DNA of 56,051 nucleotides from an uncultured Opitutaceae bacterium (lineage in GTDB: Bacteria; Verrucomicrobiota; Verrucomicrobiia; Opitutales; Opitutaceae): contig CALAOT010000052.1 in the NCBI GenBank assembly GCA_937889545.1, positions 1 through 56,051 of the forward strand. Direction: 5' to 3'. Position numbers and translations under genes: made by a program. Of this stretch, positions 25,188 through 33,658 are shown piece by piece (within the stretch, counting starts at the first letter, position 1; each line of letters opens with the position of its first letter). The notes beneath the pieces are model-generated. The model was not told the origin of the DNA, did not search any database, and saw only the letters and a list, made by a program, of their open reading frames with translations.

Positions 25188-26596
25188 GTGGCGGCTGGCT
25201 CCCGGGCGAACGGATTTACCGGGTACGTCTTCATCTTGCCCGGATTCAGGAGCGCGCGGGGATCGACCCGCTCCTTGAAGGCGCGTTTGTCCGCGATGTT
25301 CGGGTGGCGCCCGCCCTCCTCGAGGTGCACCGTGTGCGGATTCGCGATGAACACGCCGATCTCCTCGCAGCAGGCCAGGATCTCGTTCAGCCGCCCCTCG
25401 GACCTGAAGAACACGAGCGGAATCCCGCCGACGACGACCTCGTCCGGATTCATCCATACCGCGTTGCCCCTCATCATCTTCGCGTTGCCCGCGGTCCATT
25501 CGAGGTGGAGCAGGATTTCACCCGGAAAGCGCCTCCTCAATTCCGCGAACTGCCCGCGAAACCCGGGGCCGAAGCCCGCCTGGATGTAGGTGACCGTGGG
25601 ATCGGCCTTGATCGCCCAGAGCGTGGTGTGGTTCCAGGTGTAGTCCGTGATGAACGGCGGCCTGGGCGGATCCGCGAGCGGCTTCTGGAAGACGCAGTCA
25701 ACGCCCGCGGAACTGGCGCTTGCAACCACCTCCGGCGTCTGCGCGCGGTCGATCAGCAGGAATGAAACGGGTTCGCCGGCGCGCAGGTGCCTTGCGAGCG
25801 GCTTGAAATACGAGGGGATCGGCCACTCGAACTGCGTGACGAGGCGCTTGCGCCATTCGAGCCGGCGCGCCGCGGCGTCGGTCCAGTCGAGGAGCCTGTC
25901 CCAATCCGGGGCGCTCAGGATCAGCTGGTCGTAATCGACTTTTGGGGCCAGCCGCATCTCGACCTCGACCATGAGGCCCGTGGTCCCGTAGGCGTGGAGC
26001 GCCTTGAGGCTCTCGGCCTCCTCGAGCCGGATCAGCCGCGGCTCCTCCTCGCATGTCAGCATCGCGACCGACTTCACGTTGCCCGGGGCGTTGATCCCGC
26101 CCCAGGTGATCGAGCCGATCCCGCCCGAGCCTCCGCACAGGAACCCCCCCATCGTGCTCTTCACCCAGGTCGATGGCATGCAGCGCAGCTCCCATCCCGA
26201 CTTTCGCGCCTCGGCCTCTATGGTGCCCAGGCGGGCGCCCGCCTCGACGCGCGCCACCCCCCCATCGAGGGAGAGAATCCGGTCCAGGCGGGAGAAATCG
26301 ATCACGACGCCGCCGTACAGGGGCACGCACTGCCCGTAGTTTCCCGTTCCCGCCCCCCTGGCCACGACCGGGACGCGCGCGCGCCAGCAAGCCGCAACCA
26401 CCGCGCGCAGCTCCTCCATGCTTCCCGGGCGCGCCGCCATATCTGCGCGCTTGCCGTCCAGCTGGCGCCGGAGCACCGGCGAGTACCAGTAGAAGTCCTT
26501 TGAAAGCGCCTCGAGCGCGTCGCCCCCATCGATGAGATTGTCCGCGCCGACAAGGGCGCGCAGCTCTGTCTTCAGTTCGTCCGTCCGGGCTACCAT
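25184..26596 (-). CDS. FAD-linked oxidase (GlcD/VAO-fold), first gene of the ABC operon
   Basis: A 470-aa flavoprotein of the FAD-binding-4 family. The FAD pyrophosphate loop is VVARGAGTGNYGQCVPLYGGVVIDFSRL (about residues 75-103). A second FAD segment reads MGGFLCGGSGGIGSITWGGINAPGNV. The C-terminal tail FKERVDPRALLNPGKMKTYP is typical of glycolate/lactate dehydrogenase-like members. It has no signal peptide, so it is probably cytoplasmic. The stop overlaps the transporter ATPase start by 4 bp, tying it to import; oxidation of the imported compound is the natural inference, but the substrate is unknown. Confidence 0.9.
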   Translation of the reverse strand: MVARTDELKTELRALVGADNLIDGGDALEALSKDFYWYSPVLRRQLDGKRADMAARPGSMEELRAVVAACWRARVPVVARGAGTGNYGQCVPLYGGVVIDFSRLDRILSLDGGVARVEAGARLGTIEAEARKSGWELRCMPSTWVKSTMGGFLCGGSGGIGSITWGGINAPGNVKSVAMLTCEEEPRLIRLEEAESLKALHAYGTTGLMVEVEMRLAPKVDYDQLILSAPDWDRLLDWTDAAARRLEWRKRLVTQFEWPIPSYFKPLARHLRAGEPVSFLLIDRAQTPEVVASASSAGVDCVFQKPLADPPRPPFITDYTWNHTTLWAIKADPTVTYIQAGFGPGFRGQFAELRRRFPGEILLHLEWTAGNAKMMRGNAVWMNPDEVVVGGIPLVFFRSEGRLNEILACCEEIGVFIANPHTVHLEEGGRHPNIADKRAFKERVDPRALLNPGKMKTYPVNPFAREPAAT

Positions 26597-26737
26597 CGTG
26601 GGAAAGGAGCAGGAGTGTTGCCATCGCACCCGCCGCCGCAAGCCGAGGATTCCGTTTGCGGTCCGCGGGACCGATGGAGTCTTGCCGCATCCGGCCCCCG
26701 GCCCATACCGTGGTCTTCGCAGACTCCCACTCCCGGA

Positions 26738-28042
26738 ATGCTTCTTCTCCAGAGGGCCCGCATCCCCGCCGCCGTTCTCCCCGCTTCGATCGCCGACCCG
26801 GCGCCGGACCCGATGGAGCCGTCCCTTCTCTGCGACATCGCCTTGGATGGGCCGAGGATCGCATCCGTGGCGCGCTCGGCGGCGCCAGGGGCCGCGCCTC
26901 CCGTTCCGGGCGCCCCCACCGCGAACGCGGTCGACCTGGACGGAGCCATGGTCTTCCCCGGCTTTGTCGACGCCCATGTCCACCTCGACAAGGCCCACAC
27001 CTGGGACCGGGCGCCGAACCGGACCGGGAGGTTCTCCGAGGCTTTGGAAACGCTTGCGAGGGACAGGGAAGGCTGGACGAGGCGGGACATCCTGCGCAGG
27101 GCGGGCTTCGCTCTGCGCTGCGCCTGGGAGCACGGGACCCGAGCCGTGCGCACCCATGTCGACACCTGGCTTCCCTGGGGCGAGGAGAACCACGCCGTGA
27201 TGCACGAGCTGCGCGGGGCCTGGCGGGGGCGGATCGCGCTCCAGACGGTGCCGCTCACCGGGATAGCTAACTATTCCGGGACCGAGGGGGACGCGATCGC
27301 CGATCTCTCCCTGAAATACGGGGCGTGCGCCCTCGGCGGCTGGTCGCCCATGTCGCCGGACCTGCCGCGCCAGCTGGACCGGCTTCTCGCGATCGCGAGG
27401 GACCGGGGATTGGGGCTCGACCTCCATGTGGACGAGAACGGCAGCCCCGCGGAGGAGGTGCTGCGCGCCGTGGCCGAGGCGGTGATCCGAAACCGCTTTG
27501 GCAATCCCGTTGTGTGCGGGCACTGCTGCAGCCTCGCCGTCCAGGCTCCGGAGCGGCAGCGCTCGACGATCGCCCTCGCCAGGGAGGCCGCGATCAGGGT
27601 GATCTCGCTTCCCCTGTGCAACCTCTACCTCCAGGACCGGCGCGGTCCCGAGTTTCCCCGGACCCCGTACTGGAGGGGCATCACGCTCATACACGAGCTC
27701 CTCGATGCCGGCGTCCCGCTGGCGTGCGCGAGCGACAACGTCCGCGACGCGTTCCATGCCTATGGCGACCTCGATGCCGCGGAGGTCTGCATTCAGAGCG
27801 TCCGGCTCGCGCACCTCGACTCGCGGCTCGGCGCCTCGGTGGGCCTGGTGACCTCGGCCGCCGCCGACATTGTCGGGCTTCCCGGGATGGGGCGCGTCGC
27901 CCCCGGAGCCCCGTCGCAGCTCGTCATCTTTCCGTCCCGATCGTTCAGCGAGTTCCTGAGCCGGCCGGGGTCAGGGAGGAGGCTCGTCGACGGCGAAGCC
28001 ATCCGGGAGGCGAGTCGGCCCGATTTCGGCGAGCTGAGGTGA
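26738..28042 (+). CDS. Cytosine-deaminase-like amidohydrolase
   Basis: A 434-aa metal-dependent hydrolase of the amidohydrolase superfamily. Metal and catalytic motifs match the cytosine deaminase branch: DAHVHLDKAH (HxH), LDLHVDENGSP (His, Glu), VCGHCCSLAVQ (His) and LACASDNVRDAFHAYGD (Asp). Substrates in this branch include cytosine, isoguanine and other ring amides or imidates, so deamination or ring opening of a heterocycle is likely. ATG 26738 is used because the residues before it are antisense-like and lack the family start. It is divergent from the FAD oxidase across a 141-bp gap, in which I see no clear operator. Confidence 0.88.
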   Translation: MLLLQRARIPAAVLPASIADPAPDPMEPSLLCDIALDGPRIASVARSAAPGAAPPVPGAPTANAVDLDGAMVFPGFVDAHVHLDKAHTWDRAPNRTGRFSEALETLARDREGWTRRDILRRAGFALRCAWEHGTRAVRTHVDTWLPWGEENHAVMHELRGAWRGRIALQTVPLTGIANYSGTEGDAIADLSLKYGACALGGWSPMSPDLPRQLDRLLAIARDRGLGLDLHVDENGSPAEEVLRAVAEAVIRNRFGNPVVCGHCCSLAVQAPERQRSTIALAREAAIRVISLPLCNLYLQDRRGPEFPRTPYWRGITLIHELLDAGVPLACASDNVRDAFHAYGDLDAAEVCIQSVRLAHLDSRLGASVGLVTSAAADIVGLPGMGRVAPGAPSQLVIFPSRSFSEFLSRPGSGRRLVDGEAIREASRPDFGELR

Positions 28043-28113
28043 CAGGACCCGCGCGCCGCCCATTTTCCCGCCCTGACTGCCCAGCCCCAAGCCAAGCGAA
28101 AGGCCTCCATCCC

Positions 28114-28599
28114 ATGACCCTGAGACACTGCAAGATCGTCGTCACCGCCCTTTCGTCCGTCTTCCTGCTGGCCGTCTTTTTCAACAACACGACCGATCCC
28201 AACTCCAATTACCAGTTCGTCCGCCATGTGCTCAGCATGGACACGACCTTCCCGGGCAACGCAGGGATGTACCGCGCGATCCATGCCCCTGTTCTGCACA
28301 AGGCGTTCTACGCGGCGATCATCGGATGGGAGGCGCTCTGCTGCGCACTGATTGGCGCCGGCACCCTGCGGCTCTGGGGCGCCCGGGGCGCCCCCGCCGC
28401 CGCCTGGAAGAGGGCCAAGGTGCTGGCGTCGATCGGGCTCACGGCCAGCGTCGTCCAGTGGTATTTCGCATTCATGACGGTCGGCGGCGAATGGTTCCTC
28501 ATGTGGCAATCAAGGATCTGGAACGGCCAGGAGGCGGCGTTCCGGATGTTCGCATTCGTCGGCCTCAGCCTCCTCTTCCTCAATCAGGCTGACGATTGA
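28114..28599 (+). CDS. DUF2165-family small integral membrane protein
   Basis: A 161-aa protein with about four membrane helices. DUF2165 features visible are FFNNTTDPNSNYQFVRHVLSMDTTFPGN in the first loop and GGEWFLMWQSRIWNGQEAAFRMF before the last helix. Function is unknown. It begins 72 bp after the amidohydrolase on the same strand, without an obvious terminator between them, and its last 16 bp overlap the convergent amidase gene. Confidence 0.85.
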   Translation: MTLRHCKIVVTALSSVFLLAVFFNNTTDPNSNYQFVRHVLSMDTTFPGNAGMYRAIHAPVLHKAFYAAIIGWEALCCALIGAGTLRLWGARGAPAAAWKRAKVLASIGLTASVVQWYFAFMTVGGEWFLMWQSRIWNGQEAAFRMFAFVGLSLLFLNQADD

Positions 28600-29840
28600 G
28601 GGGCCCGTCCCAGCGCCCAAGGGAGGACCGGGCTCTGCGGATCATTCACGACGATCTGCAGGCCTGTTGACATCCCCGAGGCAAGCGCGACGGGAATCGT
28701 GAGCACGGGCCAGCCGCCGAGGCTGGCGGGCGCGGTGAGGCCGAGCATGCGCAGCCTGTTGGCCTGGGTGCAGTCCGCCTTTGTCACCGCCGGGAACGGC
28801 GAGGCGGCCATGACCAGGAAGTCATGGGTCCTGAAAAACTCCGCCCAGACGAGCCTGATCGCGGCGTGGCTCGGCTCCACCGCCGCCACCTGGGCCAGCG
28901 AGATCTCCCGCGCGCGATCGAGGCGGTCCCGGACCAGTGGCCCGTAACGCCCGCGGTTCCGGTCCGCCCACTTCTTGTGGATTTTCCAGGTCTGCGTCCC
29001 GGCGAGGACCCCGTAGACTTCGGCTGCGGGCGCGAACCGGAGCAGGAGTTCGCCGCGGGCGGCTGCGTCGGCGGGCGGCGCCAGGTTCGCGGCGGCGGCG
29101 GCGCATGCCGCCGCAACGTCCGGATCGAGGCCCGGCATGTCGAGGTAGCAGCCGCGCGGGACTTGTCCGCCCGCGCGGGGCCCGACGAGCGCTGCAAGCG
29201 CGGAGCGCATGTCCTGGGAGGAACTGGTGAACCAGCCCACGGTGTCGAAATCGGGGGCGAGCGGGACGGCATCGGAAATCCACGGGGCGTGCGGGACGCC
29301 CCGGTAGCCGTAGAGCCCGCAGAATGCGGCCGGAACGCGGATCGAGCCGCCGGTGTCGGTCCCGATCGCAAAGGGAACGATGTCCGCCGCAACCGCGGCG
29401 GCCGATCCGCTGCTCGACCCCCCGGAGGTGCGCCCGGGAAAACGGGGATGCTCGCAGTCCCCGTAGTGGGCGTTCTCCCCGGTCAGGCCCCATGCGAATT
29501 CAAACAGGTGGGTCTTGCCCGCGAGGACTGCTCCGGCCGCGCGCAGGTCGCGCACGATCTGCGAATCCAGGGCGGGGGCCGGCCGGACCTCGGGCAGGAA
29601 CGAGGATCCGGCAAACGTCGGCATCCCGGCCACGTCGAAAAGGTCCTTGAGCAGGAAGGGGACTCCGCGGAGCGGTCCGCCGGGCGGCGCGGACTCAAAT
29701 CCCGCGGCGAGGGCCGCCTCGTCCAGGAGCACAGCCATCGCCGCGCTCCTTTGCGCGGCGGTGAGGTGCGCCGCCGCCCTTCGCCGAACCTCGCGTGCGG
29801 CGGTTCCGGGCGACATCTGCTGCCATTCGCCAAATGTCAT
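28584..29840 (-). CDS. Amidase-signature family amidase
   Basis: A 418-aa Ser-Ser-Lys hydrolase. The catalytic Lys is in [14 protein letters not shown] and the Ser pair in the [27 protein letters not shown] signature (cis-Ser and nucleophile). [18 protein letters not shown] precedes the signature. The family cleaves amides of many kinds; the context suggests ring-opened or amide products of the neighbouring amidohydrolase, which is inference. ATG 29840 is chosen; a TTG reading at 29915 adds residues without support, and ATG 29816 is also possible. It could alternatively be an indoleacetamide or allophanate hydrolase-like enzyme. Confidence 0.9.
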   Translation of the reverse strand: MTFGEWQQMSPGTAAREVRRRAAAHLTAAQRSAAMAVLLDEAALAAGFESAPPGGPLRGVPFLLKDLFDVAGMPTFAGSSFLPEVRPAPALDSQIVRDLRAAGAVLAGKTHLFEFAWGLTGENAHYGDCEHPRFPGRTSGGSSSGSAAAVAADIVPFAIGTDTGGSIRVPAAFCGLYGYRGVPHAPWISDAVPLAPDFDTVGWFTSSSQDMRSALAALVGPRAGGQVPRGCYLDMPGLDPDVAAACAAAAANLAPPADAAARGELLLRFAPAAEVYGVLAGTQTWKIHKKWADRNRGRYGPLVRDRLDRAREISLAQVAAVEPSHAAIRLVWAEFFRTHDFLVMAASPFPAVTKADCTQANRLRMLGLTAPASLGGWPVLTIPVALASGMSTGLQIVVNDPQSPVLPWALGRAPQSSA

Positions 29841-29990
29841 GGGTGGAAGAGCTTCGGACAACTTGCCGCAAATCGCAAACAGCGCCTGAGGTTCGCAGCC
29901 CCCGGCAGGCGACAACTTTTTTGGACTTGTCTAATAGTGCCTTGACTTGGCCCCCGGGCCCCGCATGGCTTCCGGGCCCCATCCCAAGCC

Positions 29991-30356
29991 GTGACCCGCC
30001 GAACCCCCGCAGAACCAGCCATCCGCGCCATTCGCTTCACGAGGCAGATCGCCCGGCAGTGCCCCCCAGGGGATGCGCGCCTGGCGGACTGGATCGTGTG
30101 CGAGACGATCGCAAACGGATCGAGGCGGCCGATGGGCCGCCTGGGACGCCGCGGCGGGCTGGTCGTCCGGTTCGAGAAGACATTTCCCCGGGTTGCGGGC
30201 GGGAGGATGCCGCCTGGCGTCCGGGCGGCGACGGTCGCGGTCCTTGGCGAATTGTTCCGGCACAGCTGCGTCGCCCTCCGGCTGCTCTCCCCCGCGATAG
30301 GCCGGGAGAGAATCTGGAGGGATTTGGGATTTTTGAATCGCCCCGGTTCAAAATGA
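29991..30356 (+). CDS. Small basic protein upstream of recA, unrecognised
   Basis: A possible 121-aa Arg-rich protein from GTG 29991 whose stop overlaps an in-frame upstream ATG of recA (ATGA at 30353-30356). Third-position GC is high, like real genes nearby, and hydrophobic spacing ([18 protein letters not shown]) is protein-like. No family is recognised. It may be a coding artefact of GC-rich DNA; if real it is coupled to recA. The 150 bp before it, back to the amidase start, holds nothing I can support. Confidence 0.4.
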   Translation: MTRRTPAEPAIRAIRFTRQIARQCPPGDARLADWIVCETIANGSRRPMGRLGRRGGLVVRFEKTFPRVAGGRMPPGVRAATVAVLGELFRHSCVALRLLSPAIGRERIWRDLGFLNRPGSK

Positions 30357-30385
30357 GTGCGTCAACAAGGGTCTTCCTTTCCCCC

Positions 30386-31468
30386 ATGTCCAAAGCCCCT
30401 CCCGCAAAAGCCGCCGATACGAAGCCCCAGGTTTCCGCGCCCGCCCCACACGCCCGGGACAAGAACATCGAACTCGCCCTGTCCTCGATCACCAAGCAGT
30501 TCGGGGAAGGCTCGATCATGCGCCTGGGCAGCAACGCCAAGATGAAGGTCGAGACGCTTTCAACCGGCTCGCTTGCGATCGACCTGGCGCTCGGAGTCGG
30601 CGGCCTGCCGCTCGGCCGCATCATCGAGGTCTACGGGCCCGAGGCGTCGGGTAAGACCACCTTCTGCCTGAGCGTGATCGCCGAGTGCCAGCGCAAGGGC
30701 GGACTGGCCGCATTCATCGACGTGGAGCACGCTCTCGACCCGAAATATGCGCGCGTGGTGGGCGTGAAGCTCGACGACCTGCTCGTGTCCCAGCCCGACA
30801 GCGGCGAGGACGCCCTCAACATCATGGAGACGCTCATACGCTCCAACAGCATCGATGTCATCGTCCTGGACTCGGTTGCCGCCCTGGTGACCAAGGCCGA
30901 GCTCGACGGCCAGATGGGCGACATGACCATGGGAAGCCAGGCCCGGTTGATGTCCCAGGCCATGCGCCGCCTGACGGCGGTCGTCAGCAAGACGAAATGC
31001 GTGTGCATTTTCACCAACCAGATCCGCGAGAAGATCGGAGTCATGTTCGGGAACCCGGAGACGACATCGGGCGGGCGGGCGCTGAAGTTCTTCTCGTCGA
31101 TACGCATCGACATCCGCCGCAAGGACCAGATCAAGACGCCCGAGGGCAAGGTCATCGGCAACCGCACCAAGATCAAGGTGGTGAAGAACAAGGTCGCCCC
31201 GCCCTTCACGGAGGTCGAGTTCGACATCATGTACAACGAGGGCATCTCGGCGTCCGGCTCCCTCCTCGACCTCGGCCTCGAGCACAGGATTCTCGAGAAG
31301 AAGGGGGCTTGGATCACCTACCAGGGCGAGCTCGTCGGCCAGGGCCGCGACGCGGCCAAGCAGACGTTCAGGGAAAAGCCCGAGCTCGCGGAAAAGATCA
31401 CCAAGGCAATCCTCGAAAAGGTCAGCGTCACCGGCGGGACCGTGGTCACCGGCGAGAGTCCGGTGTAG
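30386..31468 (+). CDS. recA: RecA recombinase
   Basis: A 360-aa strand-exchange ATPase and SOS co-protease. Walker A is [12 protein letters not shown]. Further motifs are the [17 protein letters not shown] segment, Walker [19 protein letters not shown], the L2 loop region [25 protein letters not shown] and the [22 protein letters not shown] core end. No intein is present. I chose ATG 30386 ([13 protein letters not shown]); ATG 30353 would add 11 residues and overlap the small upstream frame. An inverted repeat (TTTGAA / TTCAAA, spacer 9) lies at 30332-30352, but I cannot call it a LexA box. The last 23 bp overlap the convergent SGNH hydrolase gene. Confidence 0.96.
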   Translation: MSKAPPAKAADTKPQVSAPAPHARDKNIELALSSITKQFGEGSIMRLGSNAKMKVETLSTGSLAIDLALGVGGLPLGRIIEVYGPEASGKTTFCLSVIAECQRKGGLAAFIDVEHALDPKYARVVGVKLDDLLVSQPDSGEDALNIMETLIRSNSIDVIVLDSVAALVTKAELDGQMGDMTMGSQARLMSQAMRRLTAVVSKTKCVCIFTNQIREKIGVMFGNPETTSGGRALKFFSSIRIDIRRKDQIKTPEGKVIGNRTKIKVVKNKVAPPFTEVEFDIMYNEGISASGSLLDLGLEHRILEKKGAWITYQGELVGQGRDAAKQTFREKPELAEKITKAILEKVSVTGGTVVTGESPV

Positions 31469-32102
31469 CCCCGATCGCGCGCAGGAACGCGCGCGCAATG
31501 ATCTCGTGCCCCGCCTGCGTGGGGTGCACGCGGTCGCCCGCGATCGCCGTGAAATCGCTCCGCGCAAGCGCGCGGTCCATGGCCGCCTGGGTGTCGACCA
31601 GCAGGGCGCCGTGCGCGGCGGCCAGCTCCCTGACGATCGCGCCGTACTCATCCATACGCCTGCGCATGGGGTCGGTTCGCGCGTCCTGGACATAGAACGG
31701 GGTCATCAGGACAAGCCCCCGGAGAAGGGGCCTCGTCCGCGCGACAAGGCCCGCGTACGTGGCCCGGAACTCGTCCGACATCACGGCCTCCGCGCGGTTG
31801 ACGCCGTCAAACTGCCTCCACACGTCATTGACCCCAATCATGATGGAAAGCCAGTCGGGCCGTGACGCCAGCACGTCGGCGTCCCATCGGGACGCGAGGT
31901 CCCTGACGGTGTTCCCGCTGACCCCCATGTTGGTGATCCGGACGGGCCGCCCCGGCTGGAGCGGGCCCAGGGCGGCGTCGACAGCGGCCACGTAACCGTC
32001 GCCGAGAGCGGCCCGGGATCCCTCGCCGACCGGGCGCAACCGGCCGCAGTCCGTCACGGAGTCGCCGACAAAGAGGAGCCGGGTGCCCGGAGTGATTGTC
32101 AC
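31446..32102 (-). CDS. SGNH/GDSL-family esterase
   Basis: A 218-aa hydrolase: block [12 protein letters not shown] with the nucleophile Ser, block II Gly in [12 protein letters not shown], block III Asn in IMIGVNDVW, and block [14 protein letters not shown] with catalytic Asp and His, so the full SGNH set is present. It lacks a signal peptide, so it is probably cytoplasmic and may deacetylate oligosaccharides. GTG 32102 is the plausible start because the frame has no ATG near the beginning. Adjacent carbohydrate genes (acetyl xylan esterase, beta-mannosidase) lie on the other strand. Confidence 0.85.
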   Translation of the reverse strand: MTITPGTRLLFVGDSVTDCGRLRPVGEGSRAALGDGYVAAVDAALGPLQPGRPVRITNMGVSGNTVRDLASRWDADVLASRPDWLSIMIGVNDVWRQFDGVNRAEAVMSDEFRATYAGLVARTRPLLRGLVLMTPFYVQDARTDPMRRRMDEYGAIVRELAAAHGALLVDTQAAMDRALARSDFTAIAGDRVHPTQAGHEIIARAFLRAIGATPDSRR

Positions 32103-32266
32103 GGCCAGGATCGTGAACCCGCGCCCCCACCGGTCAATTCCCGGCGGGTAATCCTTGCTATGGAATCGGCGCAGGGAAAACCTCGCGGTTGCCGCCCTCC
32201 CCTCCGGGAGGGGCCGCAGATCCGCCCAAGGGCGACCCAGGTTCCGGGCCCCGCCCCAACACACCC

Positions 32267-33658
32267 ATGAATATCACCCGAATCCTGTCCGTCGCCGGCC
32301 TCGCTCTCTGCGCCGCAGGCTGCTTCGCCCTCGCCGACACCCCGGCGGCCCCAGCCAACACGCCCATCGCGCCGGTTCCGCCGGGCGTCGCCCTGCGGGC
32401 GGCGACAGTCAGGGTGATTGTCGTCCCGGACCACCGCGACTGGACCTACAAGCTTGGCGAGCACGCCCTGTTCGCGGTCACGGTCACCGCGGACAACGAG
32501 CCCATCGACGGCGTCACCGTGAGCTACGCGGTCGGCCCCGACCTGTTTCCCGGGGAAAAGAAGACGGCCGCGCTGCCCCTCGCCGGAATGACGGTTGAAG
32601 GGGGAACGATGGCGGCGCCCGGATTCCTCCGCTGCATCGTCACTACGCAGGTCGCCGGCAACAGCTACCGCGGCCTCGCGACCGCCGCGTTCGCCCCCGA
32701 GAAGATCGCGCCGACCCAGGTCGAGCCCGCGGATTTCGACGCGTTCTGGGCCGCGGGGAAGGCCGACCTGGACAAGGTCCCAGTCGACGCCCGGATGACG
32801 CTCCTGCCCGAGGCGTGCACGTCCGCGGTCGACGTCTACCACGTGAGCTTCCGCACGGTCGGCCCGAAGGGCCCGGTTTCCGCCCGCATCTACGGCATCC
32901 TTTGCGAGCCGAGGACGCCGGGCCATTACGCCGCGATCCTCAAGGTGCCGGGCGCGGGCGTGCGTCCCTATTCCGGGGATCCGGAGCTCGCGGCCAGGGG
33001 GGCGATCGTCCTCGAGATCGGGATCCACGGGATCCCGGTCAACCTCGCCAAGGAGGTCTACGACGAGCTGGGCTCCGGCGCGCTCAACGGCTACTGGCTC
33101 TACAACCTCGATGACCGCGACAGGTACTATTACCGGCGCGTCTACCTGAGCTGCGTGCGGGCGAACGATTTCCTCGCCTCCCGGCCGAATTGGGACGGCA
33201 AGCGCCTGCTCGTGATGGGCTCGAGCCAGGGGGGGCAGCTGACGATCGCGACGGCCGCCCTGGATCCGCGCGTCACCGGGCTCTCCGCCACCCATCCCGC
33301 GTTCTGCGACGTGAGCGCGGAACTCCACGGACGGGCCGGCGGCTGGCCCCATCCCTTCATGCCAGGACCGGACGGCGCCGTCTCTACCCAGGCCACCATG
33401 GCCAAGATCACGACCGCCTCCTACTACGACATCGTCAATTTCGCGCGCCGCGTCCACGTGCCCGGCTATTACAACTGGGGCTACAACGACGAGACCTGCC
33501 CGCCGACCGCGGCCTTTGCCGTCTACAACGAGATCACCGCCCCGAAGACGCTCGGGGTCACCCTCGAGCTCGGCCACAGCTACACGGCCGAGCAGTACGA
33601 CGCGATTTCAGGCTGGGTCACGAGCTTCCTCGGGCTCAGGCAGGCAGGCCCAAAATGA
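32267..33658 (+). CDS. Secreted acetyl-xylan-esterase-like hydrolase (AXE1 / CE7 type)
   Basis: A 463-aa protein with signal peptide MNITRILSVAGLALCAAGCFALA. A beta-sandwich-like region (residues about 30-150) precedes an alpha/beta hydrolase of the AXE1 family: PTQVEPADFDAFWAAGKADLDKVPV, then the nucleophile elbow MGSSQGG with Ser 320, Asp in YNDETCPP and His in LGHSYTAE near the C-terminus. It should remove acetyl groups from hemicellulose or related glycans. Its stop overlaps the beta-mannosidase start by 4 bp, so the two are translationally coupled. Confidence 0.88.
   Translation: MNITRILSVAGLALCAAGCFALADTPAAPANTPIAPVPPGVALRAATVRVIVVPDHRDWTYKLGEHALFAVTVTADNEPIDGVTVSYAVGPDLFPGEKKTAALPLAGMTVEGGTMAAPGFLRCIVTTQVAGNSYRGLATAAFAPEKIAPTQVEPADFDAFWAAGKADLDKVPVDARMTLLPEACTSAVDVYHVSFRTVGPKGPVSARIYGILCEPRTPGHYAAILKVPGAGVRPYSGDPELAARGAIVLEIGIHGIPVNLAKEVYDELGSGALNGYWLYNLDDRDRYYYRRVYLSCVRANDFLASRPNWDGKRLLVMGSSQGGQLTIATAALDPRVTGLSATHPAFCDVSAELHGRAGGWPHPFMPGPDGAVSTQATMAKITTASYYDIVNFARRVHVPGYYNWGYNDETCPPTAAFAVYNEITAPKTLGVTLELGHSYTAEQYDAISGWVTSFLGLRQAGPK

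Noticed and set aside
25184..27814. Reading the FAD oxidase as an 876-aa fusion
   Set aside because: The extra N-terminal part is antisense to the amidohydrolase, and the oxidase family start fits ATG 26596.
32839..33465. CACGTG hexamers in the esterase gene as further parS sites
   Set aside because: The flanking bases do not form the TGTT/AACA arms; only the copy in mnmG does.
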